NCBI GenBank assembly: GCA_024401215.1
Contig: JAKSLL010000033.1
Coordinates: 1 to 35,033, forward strand
DNA: 35,033 nucleotides
Reading direction: 5' to 3'
Source of the DNA: Bacteroidaceae bacterium
GTDB lineage: Bacteria; Bacteroidota; Bacteroidia; Bacteroidales; Bacteroidaceae
Shown: positions 10,682 to 17,910 of the stretch, one piece after another
Position numbering within the stretch: the first letter of the stretch is position 1
How the letters are laid out: each line of letters opens with the position of its first letter
The notes under the pieces: generated by a model
What the model was told of the DNA's origin: nothing
Databases searched by the model: none
What the model saw: only the letters and a program-made list of their open reading frames with translations
Program-made: the position numbers and the translations under genes

Positions 10682-11635
10682 ATGAAAAAAATCATCCCAA
10701 CCATCTTCGCTCTGCTTATCAGCGTTATGGCAATGGCACAGATGCCAGAGCAGAGAAATCCTGTGTTAAACTTTCAGGTAGCAGGCCTGTCTTTCCCTGT
10801 TGAAAACGAACAAAGCACCATCGAGGCAAACGACCAGAGCATCACTTTTGGGCAGTTCGTAAATGGTGAAGGCGACCCAAACCTGCTCAACAACATCAAC
10901 TCTTTCAAGATACGCAATGACAACTATATGGTCACTGCATACATCATCAGATATTCACCAGAAGAGTTTGAGAATATGTCTGAGTCTTTCGTGTCATACC
11001 TCATGGAGCACATGAACGACTCTGTACCTAACTCACGCACATTGCAATACACAATAAATCCTGATCAGAACGAAATAAACCTCACCCACTCCTCATTGAT
11101 GTACAGCGGCTTCTTCAAAAACGAGGGGGTAGTTGACGAAACGGTGTATATGAGCTATAACTTCGTCTATCTGCGCACTTTGGGATATATGGTCGTCATG
11201 GAGATTTTTGGTAATCCACAGTATGCCGACTATATCAACAGCTATGCCTCTCGATGCGTCAATCTCGACAAAGATTTTGTCACAGGCGAATACCTCTCGC
11301 ACGCAGAACTTGCCTCTGCCGACGACGGAGTGGATTTCATTCAGAAGCTGCTTCTTAAAATGCAGAAATACAGCAAAGAAAGACTTTTCAAGATAAAAAC
11401 GGACGACACAATTGCTGGCGCCTACTACACTTACAAGCAAATGTTCGGCACCAACGCTCCGTCTTACAATGGCCAGGACAAGAGTCTCAGCAAAGAGGAG
11501 AAAAACTACATCCAAAAGACTGTTGAGAACCGCAAAATGGAAGCCTATGTCATCAAACAGAAGCAGGAGCTTGAACAGATGGGAGCAGAGCTCAACAGCA
11601 GACCTAAGGATGTGAAGACAGTAAAGAAGAAGTAG
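10682..11635 (+). CDS. Exported protein of unknown function
   Basis: A 317-residue protein with a signal peptide (MKKIIPTIFALLISVMAMAQ) and no membrane segment after it. No family is recognised. The middle contains aromatic-rich segments (YMVTAYIIRYSPEEFENM, YMSYNFVYLRTLGYMVVMEIFG). The C-terminal third is charged and probably helical, ending in a lysine-rich tail (KDVKTVKKK). It is convergent with the phytase-like gene, with only 6 bases between the two stops and a 7-bp hairpin over the junction. Confidence 0.8.
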   Translation: MKKIIPTIFALLISVMAMAQMPEQRNPVLNFQVAGLSFPVENEQSTIEANDQSITFGQFVNGEGDPNLLNNINSFKIRNDNYMVTAYIIRYSPEEFENMSESFVSYLMEHMNDSVPNSRTLQYTINPDQNEINLTHSSLMYSGFFKNEGVVDETVYMSYNFVYLRTLGYMVVMEIFGNPQYADYINSYASRCVNLDKDFVTGEYLSHAELASADDGVDFIQKLLLKMQKYSKERLFKIKTDDTIAGAYYTYKQMFGTNAPSYNGQDKSLSKEEKNYIQKTVENRKMEAYVIKQKQELEQMGAELNSRPKDVKTVKKK

Positions 11636-11647
11636 CCGACGCTACTT
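11630..11647. terminator. Small hairpin between convergent genes
   Basis: AAGTAGC and GCTACTT form a 7-bp stem around the loop CGAC, right across the two convergent stop codons (11635 and 11642). No T-run follows on either strand, so termination activity is uncertain. It is the only candidate terminator in the 6-base gap. Confidence 0.35.
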
Positions 11648-12649
11648 GCTCATTTTCATCACTCTCAGATAATCTTTAAGTCGATAAAGCGAATTTCCGT
11701 AACGCCCTTGGGAATCAGCAATCATAAACAATGTCTGACTGCCGTCAGCAAGCTGCGGTCCGAAACACATACCCTCGAAATTCGCAAAGTTATAACGGAA
11801 AAGGCTTATTCCTGTTTTGAACTCACAAAGCAGTCTCTTGTTCACAAAAGCTGAAGCTGGCAGCTGGACAAGAGACTGCTTTTCATTTATCTCCACAGCA
11901 CCATTGACATCCACCTCATACAGCTTTATCCTGCAGAAACTGCCGAAATATCTCCTTGCCACAAACGCCTCGCGCTCCATCACAATGAGACGTCCGTCAT
12001 CGGTGGCAAGCATCGATGGCACACCAAAGAAATACTGCCCCTTTTTCTTCTTCACCGTGGGTGCGTCCATCTCATAGGCATACATAGCATTGGGCTTCAT
12101 ATCCAATCCAAAAGACTGCAAACGAAGTCTGTTTCTTGTATCACGATGCTGCAGACTCGAACTCTCCCCGTCAGACTTCAGCGTCGATTCGGACGTAGTC
12201 CAGAAACGCTGAGTCACAGCATTATAAGTCAGCGATTCGAATCCGTAGTTTGACCTGATATTTTGCAGACTGAAACATTCTGGCACATCAAGTTTCGCTC
12301 CTGTGGGTTCGCCATCAAGTCCATACTCCAGAATCTGCTGGTCAGCCTCGCCCGACACAAACACAGCGCCACGCTGCTTGCAGAATGCCACACCTTCGTA
12401 ATCACGGGCAGCAACACTCTCCCCGCCCCTGACAGACGACTCCTTCATCGTAACCCCTATCACCTTCCCCTTCTTCTCATCAATGCTGATATTCAGCACC
12501 TTGAAAGCGTCATCCTTCGCTTTATCATCCACAATCACATACTCCTCCCCTCCCATAGGGGCTATACCGCTGTAGTTGCCTGCAGGTATGGCAAACAGCG
12601 CTAAACTTATCTGTGTAATAAAATCCATTGCTATACTATAACTATACAC
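11642..12649 (-). CDS. Phytase-like/esterase-like exported protein
   Basis: A protein of up to 335 residues that resembles the phytase-like (PF13449) beta-propeller family. Visible family features are NYSGIAPMGG near the N-terminus, RDYEGVAF, NYGFESLTYN with WTTSES, GVPSMLATDDGRLIVMERE, and FANFEGMCFGP near the C-terminus. The repeated E-G/S-hydrophobic strands are typical. It is probably periplasmic, with the hydrophobic start (FITQISLALFAIPA) serving as signal. Two starts are possible: 12649 (MYSYSIAM) and 12628 (MDFITQ); the second gives a tidier signal peptide. Substrate unknown. Confidence 0.8.
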   Translation of the reverse strand: MYSYSIAMDFITQISLALFAIPAGNYSGIAPMGGEEYVIVDDKAKDDAFKVLNISIDEKKGKVIGVTMKESSVRGGESVAARDYEGVAFCKQRGAVFVSGEADQQILEYGLDGEPTGAKLDVPECFSLQNIRSNYGFESLTYNAVTQRFWTTSESTLKSDGESSSLQHRDTRNRLRLQSFGLDMKPNAMYAYEMDAPTVKKKKGQYFFGVPSMLATDDGRLIVMEREAFVARRYFGSFCRIKLYEVDVNGAVEINEKQSLVQLPASAFVNKRLLCEFKTGISLFRYNFANFEGMCFGPQLADGSQTLFMIADSQGRYGNSLYRLKDYLRVMKMSK

Positions 12650-12806
12650 AAGTTTCGCTTCACTTGTTGTGGAGTTAAAGGGTAGTTAAAGTGACGAATG
12701 TCTGTATATGGCAAACGTCCCTTTAACTCCGAACGAAGTGATAACTCCTCTTTAACTCCACTTTAACTCCTAAAACTGAGCAAGTTGCAAACTTGAAAGT
12801 TGAATA
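12648..12806. repeat. GAGTTAAAG fold-back repeat, copy 2
   Basis: It opens with ACAAGTTTCGCTTCACTTG and GTGGAGTTAAAGGG, runs through a core almost identical to 9581-9646, and ends AAAGTTGAATAA next to the GH25 stop codon. Inverted GAGTTAAAG/CTTTAACTC arms allow a long hairpin. It separates two minus-strand genes and might affect transcription between them. Confidence 0.8.
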
Positions 12807-12807
12807 A

Positions 12808-14031
12808 CTATATCCTCTCTAAATATCTCACAAAAGCCTCATAATCACCTTTGAACTCGTCGATATCGACATCAGCATCACATCCCCTCACAAATCCTGA
12901 CCCTGAACGCTGCCATATCAGCCAGTTCTCGTCAACAGGTCTTTTCTGATACCTCGCAATCCAAAAGTCATACTTAGCGAAGCGTGAATCCTTCATATAG
13001 ACATTCTTGATATTCTCGCGCGTATAGATTATCGGACGGCAGCCCATAGACTCCTCCACCATCTCCAGCCATGTCAGTATGTCCTCGCTATATGTAGGAG
13101 GTATGTCGCCTCTTTCTGAATCGTTGAACTCCACATCAAGCATTGGCGGCATGTCGCCCCTCTGCCAGAGCATCGCTGTATTGAGGAAATGCTCTGCCTG
13201 GCTCTCAGGCGAACTCTTCAGCGTATAGAAATGATAGCTGCCTCTGGCTATATCGTGATTCTTCGCCTCACGCATGTACTCCTCATATCTTGCATCTTTG
13301 AATGTGTTGCCTTGGGTTGCCTTGACGTAAGCAAACATCACAGGCTGCGTCAGCGTTCTGCTGCGAGGCTCGCTATAATATGTCACGCCGTCCTTATCGC
13401 AATAGATGGCGAGCTTATCCCAGTTTATCTCACCCTGATGGTGCGACACATCGATGCCGAACACTCTCTCGCCATACTTGAATTTCAGTGCTTTGTTGGG
13501 TTTGAACACACCCTCAGCAAAACGACCGTAGCAGAAAGTGCCGTCATGCATCACCGCCTTTCCCTGACCTTCCTTCATGTCTTTGACCCACATTCCAGCA
13601 TAGCGTCTCACCACATCTTTTGCCTCCTTCCCGTCTCTGCACATGTTGTCACAGAATGCTTGCGAGTATTCTATCACGCCAAAACCGTCGAACTGCCCCT
13701 CCTCATTGAAATGCCCCCTGTATGTGTAGGTCTTGGCAGTCTTCACGCCTTCGCAGAAACGGTCTTGCAGCCAGCGTCCCTCCCACACCACGCTGTCGGG
13801 AGTCACCAGCGTGCCATCGCCATCTTTCTCGCCACGCCTCATCCATCCTTCATAATGCGAGCCATCGGCAAACAGGGTGTCAACGCGCACCCTTTCGCTC
13901 GACAGCGGCTCTGGCTCCGCACAGTGATGCAACATCATATAACATAGCAGTCCGCATGCGAACGACACAGCGCAACCTGCCACACCCCATCGGTGAGACA
14001 CAATCCAATCCTTTATATCTATATATTTCAT
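12808..14031 (-). CDS. Membrane-anchored MORN-repeat GH25 muramidase
   Basis: This 407-residue protein has a short cytoplasmic start and one membrane segment (about residues 15-34, GVAGCAVSFACGLLCYMM), then an outward-facing part. Residues about 55-180 hold MORN-type repeats (YEGWM, WEGRW with a GDGT turn, YRGHF, YAGMW, YGRF). Residues about 190-407 form a glycoside hydrolase family 25 domain: GIDVSHHQG with Asp194, YVKATQG, GSYHFY, and the active-site LDVEF with Asp299 and Glu301. GH25 enzymes cut the MurNAc-GlcNAc bond of peptidoglycan. The MORN plus GH25 pairing suggests a wall-remodelling enzyme with a positioning or binding region. The start ATG at 14031 gives a good anchor. Confidence 0.92.
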   Translation of the reverse strand: MKYIDIKDWIVSHRWGVAGCAVSFACGLLCYMMLHHCAEPEPLSSERVRVDTLFADGSHYEGWMRRGEKDGDGTLVTPDSVVWEGRWLQDRFCEGVKTAKTYTYRGHFNEEGQFDGFGVIEYSQAFCDNMCRDGKEAKDVVRRYAGMWVKDMKEGQGKAVMHDGTFCYGRFAEGVFKPNKALKFKYGERVFGIDVSHHQGEINWDKLAIYCDKDGVTYYSEPRSRTLTQPVMFAYVKATQGNTFKDARYEEYMREAKNHDIARGSYHFYTLKSSPESQAEHFLNTAMLWQRGDMPPMLDVEFNDSERGDIPPTYSEDILTWLEMVEESMGCRPIIYTRENIKNVYMKDSRFAKYDFWIARYQKRPVDENWLIWQRSGSGFVRGCDADVDIDEFKGDYEAFVRYLERI

Positions 14032-14051
14032 AAGCAGATAATCAAAACTAT

Positions 14052-14239
14052 TAAGTAGGTGATCAAAATTAGTTTTATAATAGATATACTCTATTTTGAT
14101 GCAGATTACTATCTTCAGATGAAGGAGCTATGCGGGCATAGTGACTGAGGATGAAGTAGTAAGGTGCGCAAAAGAGAGTATAGATATTAAGAACACACCT
14201 ACGAGGTTGAACATATAAATAATTTTGATTACCTACTTA
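14052..14239. mobile_element. MITE-like element, copy D (variant core)
   Basis: Ends are near-perfect inverted repeats: TAAGTAGGTGATCAAAATTA on the left and, from the other strand, TAAGTAGGTAATCAAAATTA on the right. The 188-base element shares only these ends with the other MITE-like copies. Its core has its own nested complementarity (ATATACTCT with AGAGTAT; ACTATCTTC with GAAGTAGT; CTATGC with GCATAG), so it folds into one long branched hairpin. No coding frame. Confidence 0.65.
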
Positions 14240-14587
14240 GTACTGACAAAGATAACGGTTTTAGTGTATAAACATGCAGAAACTAACAAATATTTTACGT
14301 CACCGCTGATTTTTTAACGATTTCTGTCGAACGAAACATACGTTTCCTTTTTCTCTTTGTGCCATTTGATAACAAGTAGTTACTCAACTGCGTAGCTATT
14401 CAGCGAAAGTCTTTCTAACAAAGATTGGCTTACGCCGAACTTCGGTTCTACCAATTTCCACCAAATTAGAGCCAATCCTTGTTAAAAATAGCACGGCTGA
14501 ACAATTACTCAACTGCCGACGAATCATAAAGTTTCATAAAAAACTCACATTGCAGAGTCTTTTTGTCAGCAATCTAATAATTTTTCA
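14240..14587. repeat. Intergenic region with GATTGGCTTACGCCGA repeat
   Basis: No gene is seen. From 14417 to 14442 lies a 26-base segment containing GATTGGCTTACGCCGA. It matches the reverse strand of 27968-27993 at 24 of 26 positions. A second, inverted piece (GAGCCAATCCTTGTT, 14469-14483) makes the area a fold-back. TTACTCAACTG is repeated at 14380-14391 and 14505-14515. Confidence 0.55.
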
Positions 14588-14595
14588 TACCTTTG
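14562..14595 (+). promoter_or_regulatory. Candidate promoter for the 14705 gene
   Basis: TTTG at 14562-14565 and TACCTTTG at 14588-14595, with a 22-base spacer that is slightly long. The -7 element is a full match. The leader to the ATG at 14705 would be about 100 bases. Confidence 0.5.
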
Positions 14596-14704
14596 CAGTC
14601 AAAGACCGCTTCTTCCTCCACACCTCGGCAATTCACACTGTTTGATTACTCTCTGTTAGGAGTGGGCAGCAAAGCAAATTTTGACATTCACATCAAGAAA
14701 TAGT

Positions 14705-16330
14705 ATGCAGAAGAAATTTTCATACCCCGTAGATATTGACCAGTTTGAGCAAATCATCAGACAGGGGAAAGTATATGTTGACAAGACGGACTTGATGTTC
14801 AATCTTGTGAGCAATTACACGTATGTCTTTCTTGCCCGGCCTCGCAGGTTTGGCAAGTCCCTTCTGTGCAACACCCTGCATGCATATTTTGACGGAAAGA
14901 AAGAGCTGTTTGAGGGGTTGAAGATTGCGGAACTGGAGAAGCAGTGGGACAAGCACCCTGTGCTTCATTTCATCATGAGCGGATTGAAAAACTGCACTAT
15001 AGCTGAGGCAAGGAGCACGTTGGAGAATTTCATTCATACCTACGAAAAGGAATACGGCAGAGATGAGATGGAGAATACTCCTGGTGCGAGATTCCGCGGA
15101 TTGATTCATCGCGCCTATGAGAAAACAGGCAAGAAGGTGGTCATCATACTCGACGAATATGACTCACCCATCACACGACTTCTGCATGAGCATAAGGATC
15201 TGGAGGAGATGCGAAGTCTGCTGAGAAATTTCTACCAGGTACTTAAGGACGAAGGTGAATACATCCGCTTTGTGTTCATCACAGGCATCACAAAGTTCTC
15301 ACAGCTCAGCATCTTCTCGGAACTCAACAATCTGAATAACATCTCGATGATTGATGACTACTCCGGTCTTTGCGGCATCACACAGGAAGAGCTCGACACA
15401 GTGCTCCGCCCTTGCGTGGAGGAGTTTGCTCAGAACATCGGCGTAAGCACAGAAGAAGCGTACAACTTGCTGAAGAAGCAATATGACGGTTATCATTTCA
15501 GCAAAAACAGTAAGGACGTGTATGCACCATTCAGTTTGCTGAAATGTTTGAATGACAGAGACCTCAACAACTATTGGTTTGAGGCAGGCACATCACTGTC
15601 TCTGCTGAAGTATCTGGAGCATTATCCACTTCGCAACGCCTTTGAATACGATGGCATAGAAGTTGATGTTGACGAGTTCAACATCCCATGTGAGGATGCA
15701 GAGACACCAATGCCACTTCTCTATCAGAGTGGTTACCTGAGCATTGACACCTACAGCAAGCGGTTCAACACCTACACATTGCGCATCCCGAACCGCGAGG
15801 TAAAGACCGGGCTCATCAAATGCCTTATGCCGATTTTGATGCATAGCACAACCAATGAGGGCAACACCACAATCACCAATATGGCGAAGGCGATAAGAAG
15901 AGGCGACCTCTCACAGGCGCTCGTCTGCCTTCGCTCTTACATCGCAGGAATACCATACGACATCATAACCAAGGAGGAATGGGACAAGAAGGAGGGTCGC
16001 GAGAATTTCTACAAACTCCTCTTATACCTTGTATTCTCACTGCTCAACTCAAAGGTGGATGTTGAGGTGAAGAGCATTCTCGGCCGTGCAGATGTTGTCG
16101 TGCAGACAGAGGATGATGTCTTTGTCATTGAACTGAAGGTTGACGACACCGTAAAGGCAGCTCTCGCACAGATAGACGAGAAGGATTACGCCATCCAGTG
16201 GAGTGCCGACGGACGAAAAGTGACAAAATGCGGTGTCAGCATCACCTCCGACAAGCGCAACATCACCCATTGGCGCATCACAGACGCTGACGGCAATGTC
16301 GTCGAAGACAAGAACTTCAAAGAGCAATAA
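14705..16330 (+). CDS. AAA-ATPase-like / PD-(D/E)XK nuclease-family protein
   Basis: A 541-residue protein of the PF09820 AAA-ATPase-like plus PF08011 PD-(D/E)XK type, a family greatly expanded in Bacteroidales. The start FSYPVDIDQFEQIIRQGKVYVDKT is typical. The Walker A-like RRFGKS is at residues 47-52 and the Walker B-like IILDEYD has Asp150-Glu151. The C-terminal nuclease-like motif shows Asp463 in GRADVVV and Glu476-Leu-Lys478 in IELKVD. Function is unknown; a nucleic-acid role is inferred from the folds. The ATG at 14705 is preferred over an upstream TTG at 14681 because family members start this way. A paralogue lies at 29857-31428. Confidence 0.9.
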   Translation: MQKKFSYPVDIDQFEQIIRQGKVYVDKTDLMFNLVSNYTYVFLARPRRFGKSLLCNTLHAYFDGKKELFEGLKIAELEKQWDKHPVLHFIMSGLKNCTIAEARSTLENFIHTYEKEYGRDEMENTPGARFRGLIHRAYEKTGKKVVIILDEYDSPITRLLHEHKDLEEMRSLLRNFYQVLKDEGEYIRFVFITGITKFSQLSIFSELNNLNNISMIDDYSGLCGITQEELDTVLRPCVEEFAQNIGVSTEEAYNLLKKQYDGYHFSKNSKDVYAPFSLLKCLNDRDLNNYWFEAGTSLSLLKYLEHYPLRNAFEYDGIEVDVDEFNIPCEDAETPMPLLYQSGYLSIDTYSKRFNTYTLRIPNREVKTGLIKCLMPILMHSTTNEGNTTITNMAKAIRRGDLSQALVCLRSYIAGIPYDIITKEEWDKKEGRENFYKLLLYLVFSLLNSKVDVEVKSILGRADVVVQTEDDVFVIELKVDDTVKAALAQIDEKDYAIQWSADGRKVTKCGVSITSDKRNITHWRITDADGNVVEDKNFKEQ

Positions 16331-16376
16331 AAGGTATATAGTTACTCGAAAATTTGCTCATACCAAATAAAAGCTG

Positions 16377-16408
16377 TACCACTATTTGTTATAGAATAAA
16401 TAGTGGTA
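16377..16408 (+). terminator. Hairpin downstream of the 14705 gene
   Basis: TACCACTATTT (16377-16387) pairs with AAATAGTGGTA (16398-16408), an 11-bp perfect stem with a 10-base loop. There is no T-run after it, and its right arm overlaps the left end of MITE-like copy B. It could be a weak terminator or a chance effect of the insertion site. Confidence 0.4.
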
Positions 16409-16627
16409 AGTAAGTAATCAAAATTATTTTTATATTTATCAAGAATTTAGAGAAAATAGAGATTTCATCTTTCAGTTTGTAGCAAACTGTTCTTTTTGAT
16501 TCAGAATTAAATCGTTACGATTGGAATTAAGAGAAGCCATCCGGATGGCATTTCTCTCATTCTCTTCATTGGCTTCGCCGAGGCTAAAGGTTCTTGATTA
16601 TAAAAAATAATTTTGATCAGACACTTA
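16407..16627 (+). mobile_element. MITE-like element, copy B
   Basis: The left end is TAAGTAAGTAATCAAAATTA and the right end, from the other strand, is TAAGTGTCTGATCAAAATTA. The core is nearly identical to copy C (17626-17866) and is the reverse complement of copy A. It holds the palindromes AATCGTTACGATT and GCCATCCGGATGGC. Copies B and C lie in the same direction on either side of the ParE-type toxin-antitoxin cassette. Confidence 0.7.
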
Positions 16628-16686
16628 CTTCTATATTTACAATAGTTCATTTTCGTCTGAATGATGATAACTGCTAATATCATATT

Positions 16687-16803
16687 CAAGAAATCGTCTC
16701 CATCCTCGACACCTTCGAGTCCCTTATTACCAACCTCAAACAAGAAATTGAAGCGAGGAAGAAGCAATACGAATACTATCGTGAGCTGCTGCTGACATTC
16801 TGA
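16687..16803 (+). pseudogene. Orphan 3' end of a type I specificity gene (hsdS)
   Basis: This 117-base stretch encodes [18 protein letters not shown] and onward to a stop, almost base for base the last 38 codons of the intact hsdS (20995-21111). The only visible differences are a handful of changes such as TTCGAG/TTTGAA and GAGCTGCTG/GAGCAGTTG. No start and no target-recognition region are upstream; sequence similarity stops just after the right end of MITE-like copy B. The match continues past the stop for about 40 bases to AACAAAAAAGTT. It is a fragment of a second hsdS, not an expressed protein. Confidence 0.85.
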
Positions 16804-16852
16804 TTATACCCTGCGCTCTTTGAATACTGAAAACAAAAAAGTTATCTAAAAG

Positions 16853-16884
16853 TTTGGAAGTACAATTTTATAATACTACCTTTG
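16853..16884 (+). promoter_or_regulatory. Promoter of the ParE-type toxin-antitoxin pair
   Basis: TTTG at 16853-16856, a 20-base spacer and TACCTTTG at 16877-16884. This matches the Bacteroidetes consensus. The antitoxin ATG is 20 bases after the -7 element. The promoter lies inside the inserted cassette, so the pair carries its own expression signal. Confidence 0.7.
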
Positions 16885-16903
16885 TGCCAAATCATTGAAT
16901 GAT

Positions 16904-17239
16904 ATGGCAAAGAAATACGATATAATAGAGGAAGAACCACAGATATCAAGTGAAGCAGCTGTGGCGTATGGCTATTCAGAAATTTCTCAACATGCACTAT
17001 TCAATACGGTGGTGGAGACTTCAAATTCAGAGAAGAAGAAATTTCTTAGAGATAATCTCCACGAAACTACAGTTTCGCTTCTTGAAACCGTTGATTGGAT
17101 GGAAAACAAGCCTTTTCCTGTGTATTCGGATTCCGATGACGATTCTTGGATAGATGATGCGGAAGCTGCGGATTATGCAGACATTGTTGATGATGCCGTA
17201 GTCAATAAGGACAGACAGGCATGGCTAAGCTTAAGATAG
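16904..17239 (+). CDS. Putative antitoxin partner of a RelE/ParE-type toxin
   Basis: A 111-residue acidic protein starting MAKKYDIIEEEPQISSEAAV. It is called an antitoxin from context: it lies directly upstream of a RelE/ParE-like toxin and overlaps it by 19 bases, so translation is likely coupled. No DNA-binding family is recognised with certainty. The C-terminal half is very acidic (YSDSDDDSWIDDAEAADYAD), suited to covering a basic toxin. The ATG at 16904 is chosen over a TTG at 16895 because it is a standard start and leaves a normal short leader from the promoter. Confidence 0.7.
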   Translation: MAKKYDIIEEEPQISSEAAVAYGYSEISQHALFNTVVETSNSEKKKFLRDNLHETTVSLLETVDWMENKPFPVYSDSDDDSWIDDAEAADYADIVDDAVVNKDRQAWLSLR

Positions 17240-17511
17240 TGTGGCATACAACAGCCTATAATCGTTATTCTGGCATTATTGCATGGTATGTCATGAATTG
17301 CGGAAACTCCTTTGCCAAGACATTTATTGAGGATGTTGATAAGAAACTTGAATTACTTTCGTTCATGCCAACATTAGGAAAGAAAAAACGTGTAGTTGGG
17401 AAAAAGAACTATGCAGAGTTTGTGTCTCATCCCAAAACAAAGATTAGATATTGGTATGATGAGAATGAGATTCACATCATAGATTTTAAGCCAACCCAAT
17501 CAACAAGATAG
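17221..17511 (+). CDS. RelE/ParE-family toxin
   Basis: A 96-residue basic protein: MAKLKIVWHTTAYNRYSGI at the start, a helical middle (FAKTFIEDVDKKLELLSFMP), then LGKKKRVVGKKNYAEFVS and a C-terminal strand pair (IRYWYDENEIHIIDF). That order (strand, two helices, P-x-x-G-K/R, then strands ending in a hydrophobic I-x-x-F) fits the RelE/ParE superfamily. ParE types inhibit gyrase and RelE types cut mRNA on ribosomes; the sequence does not decide between them. Its start lies inside the antitoxin gene. Its stop codon (17509-17511) falls exactly at the right edge of the inserted cassette. Confidence 0.8.
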   Translation: MAKLKIVWHTTAYNRYSGIIAWYVMNCGNSFAKTFIEDVDKKLELLSFMPTLGKKKRVVGKKNYAEFVSHPKTKIRYWYDENEIHIIDFKPTQSTR

Positions 17512-17607
17512 TTGAGGAAATGCTTTGCCATCTGGAAAGTTCACGTAATTTTGCAAAGTATTCCTTATCAGAGCTTAAAGGTATTCTTGCACATGATGGC
17601 AATGTTT
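17512..17607 (+). pseudogene. Truncated antitoxin remnant with promoter
   Basis: The stretch copies the start region of the antitoxin at 21219: TTTG at 17524-17527, TAATTTTG at 17546-17553, then an abrupt jump to GCAAAGTATTCCTTATCAG, which in the intact locus lies 191 bases further on. Both sides of the jump carry GCAA (21193-21196 and 21384-21387 in the intact copy), so the loss looks like a short-repeat deletion. The remaining codons cannot give a working antitoxin. The match fades near 17607. Confidence 0.75.
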
Positions 17608-17625
17608 GAAACACAGAGGAAATAA

Positions 17626-17866
17626 TAAGTAAGTAATCAAAATTATTTTTATATTTATCAAGAACCGTCAGCTCGGCGTAGCCAATTTAGAGAATTTAGA
17701 GATTTTTTCTTTCAGTTTGTCAGCAGACTATTCTTACTGATTCAGAATCTAATCGTTACGATTGGAATTAAGAGAAGGCATCCAGATGGCATTCTCTTAT
17801 TCTCTTCATTGGCTTCGCCGAGGCTAAAGGTTCTTGATTATAAAAATAATTTTGTACAGATACTTA
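17626..17866 (+). mobile_element. MITE-like element, copy C
   Basis: The left end is TAAGTAAGTAATCAAAATTA and the right end, from the other strand, is GTAAGTATCTGTACAAAATT. The core matches copy B and also has inner arms CTCGGCGTAGCCAAT and ATTGGCTTCGCCGAG that pair with each other. It starts right after the antitoxin remnant and ends just before the promoter at 17878. Confidence 0.7.
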
Positions 17867-17877
17867 CAAGCTAAAAA

Positions 17878-17909
17878 TTTGCTCATACCAAATAAAAGCA
17901 TTACTTTTG
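17878..17909 (+). promoter_or_regulatory. Promoter in front of the structured RNA region
   Basis: TTTG at 17878-17881, a 20-base spacer and TACTTTTG at 17902-17909, a full consensus match. No protein gene follows for over 470 bases, so the transcript from here would be the leader or non-coding RNA described at 17911-18319. The 26 bases around the TTTG (AAAATTTGCTCATACC and on) are repeated at 16349-16373, but there the -7 element is missing. Confidence 0.65.
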
Positions 17910-17910
17910 T

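Noticed and set aside
13189-13947. 252-codon open frame on the plus strand opposite the GH25 gene
   Set aside because: It is the antisense shadow of a well-supported gene; its composition follows the opposite strand and no motif is seen.
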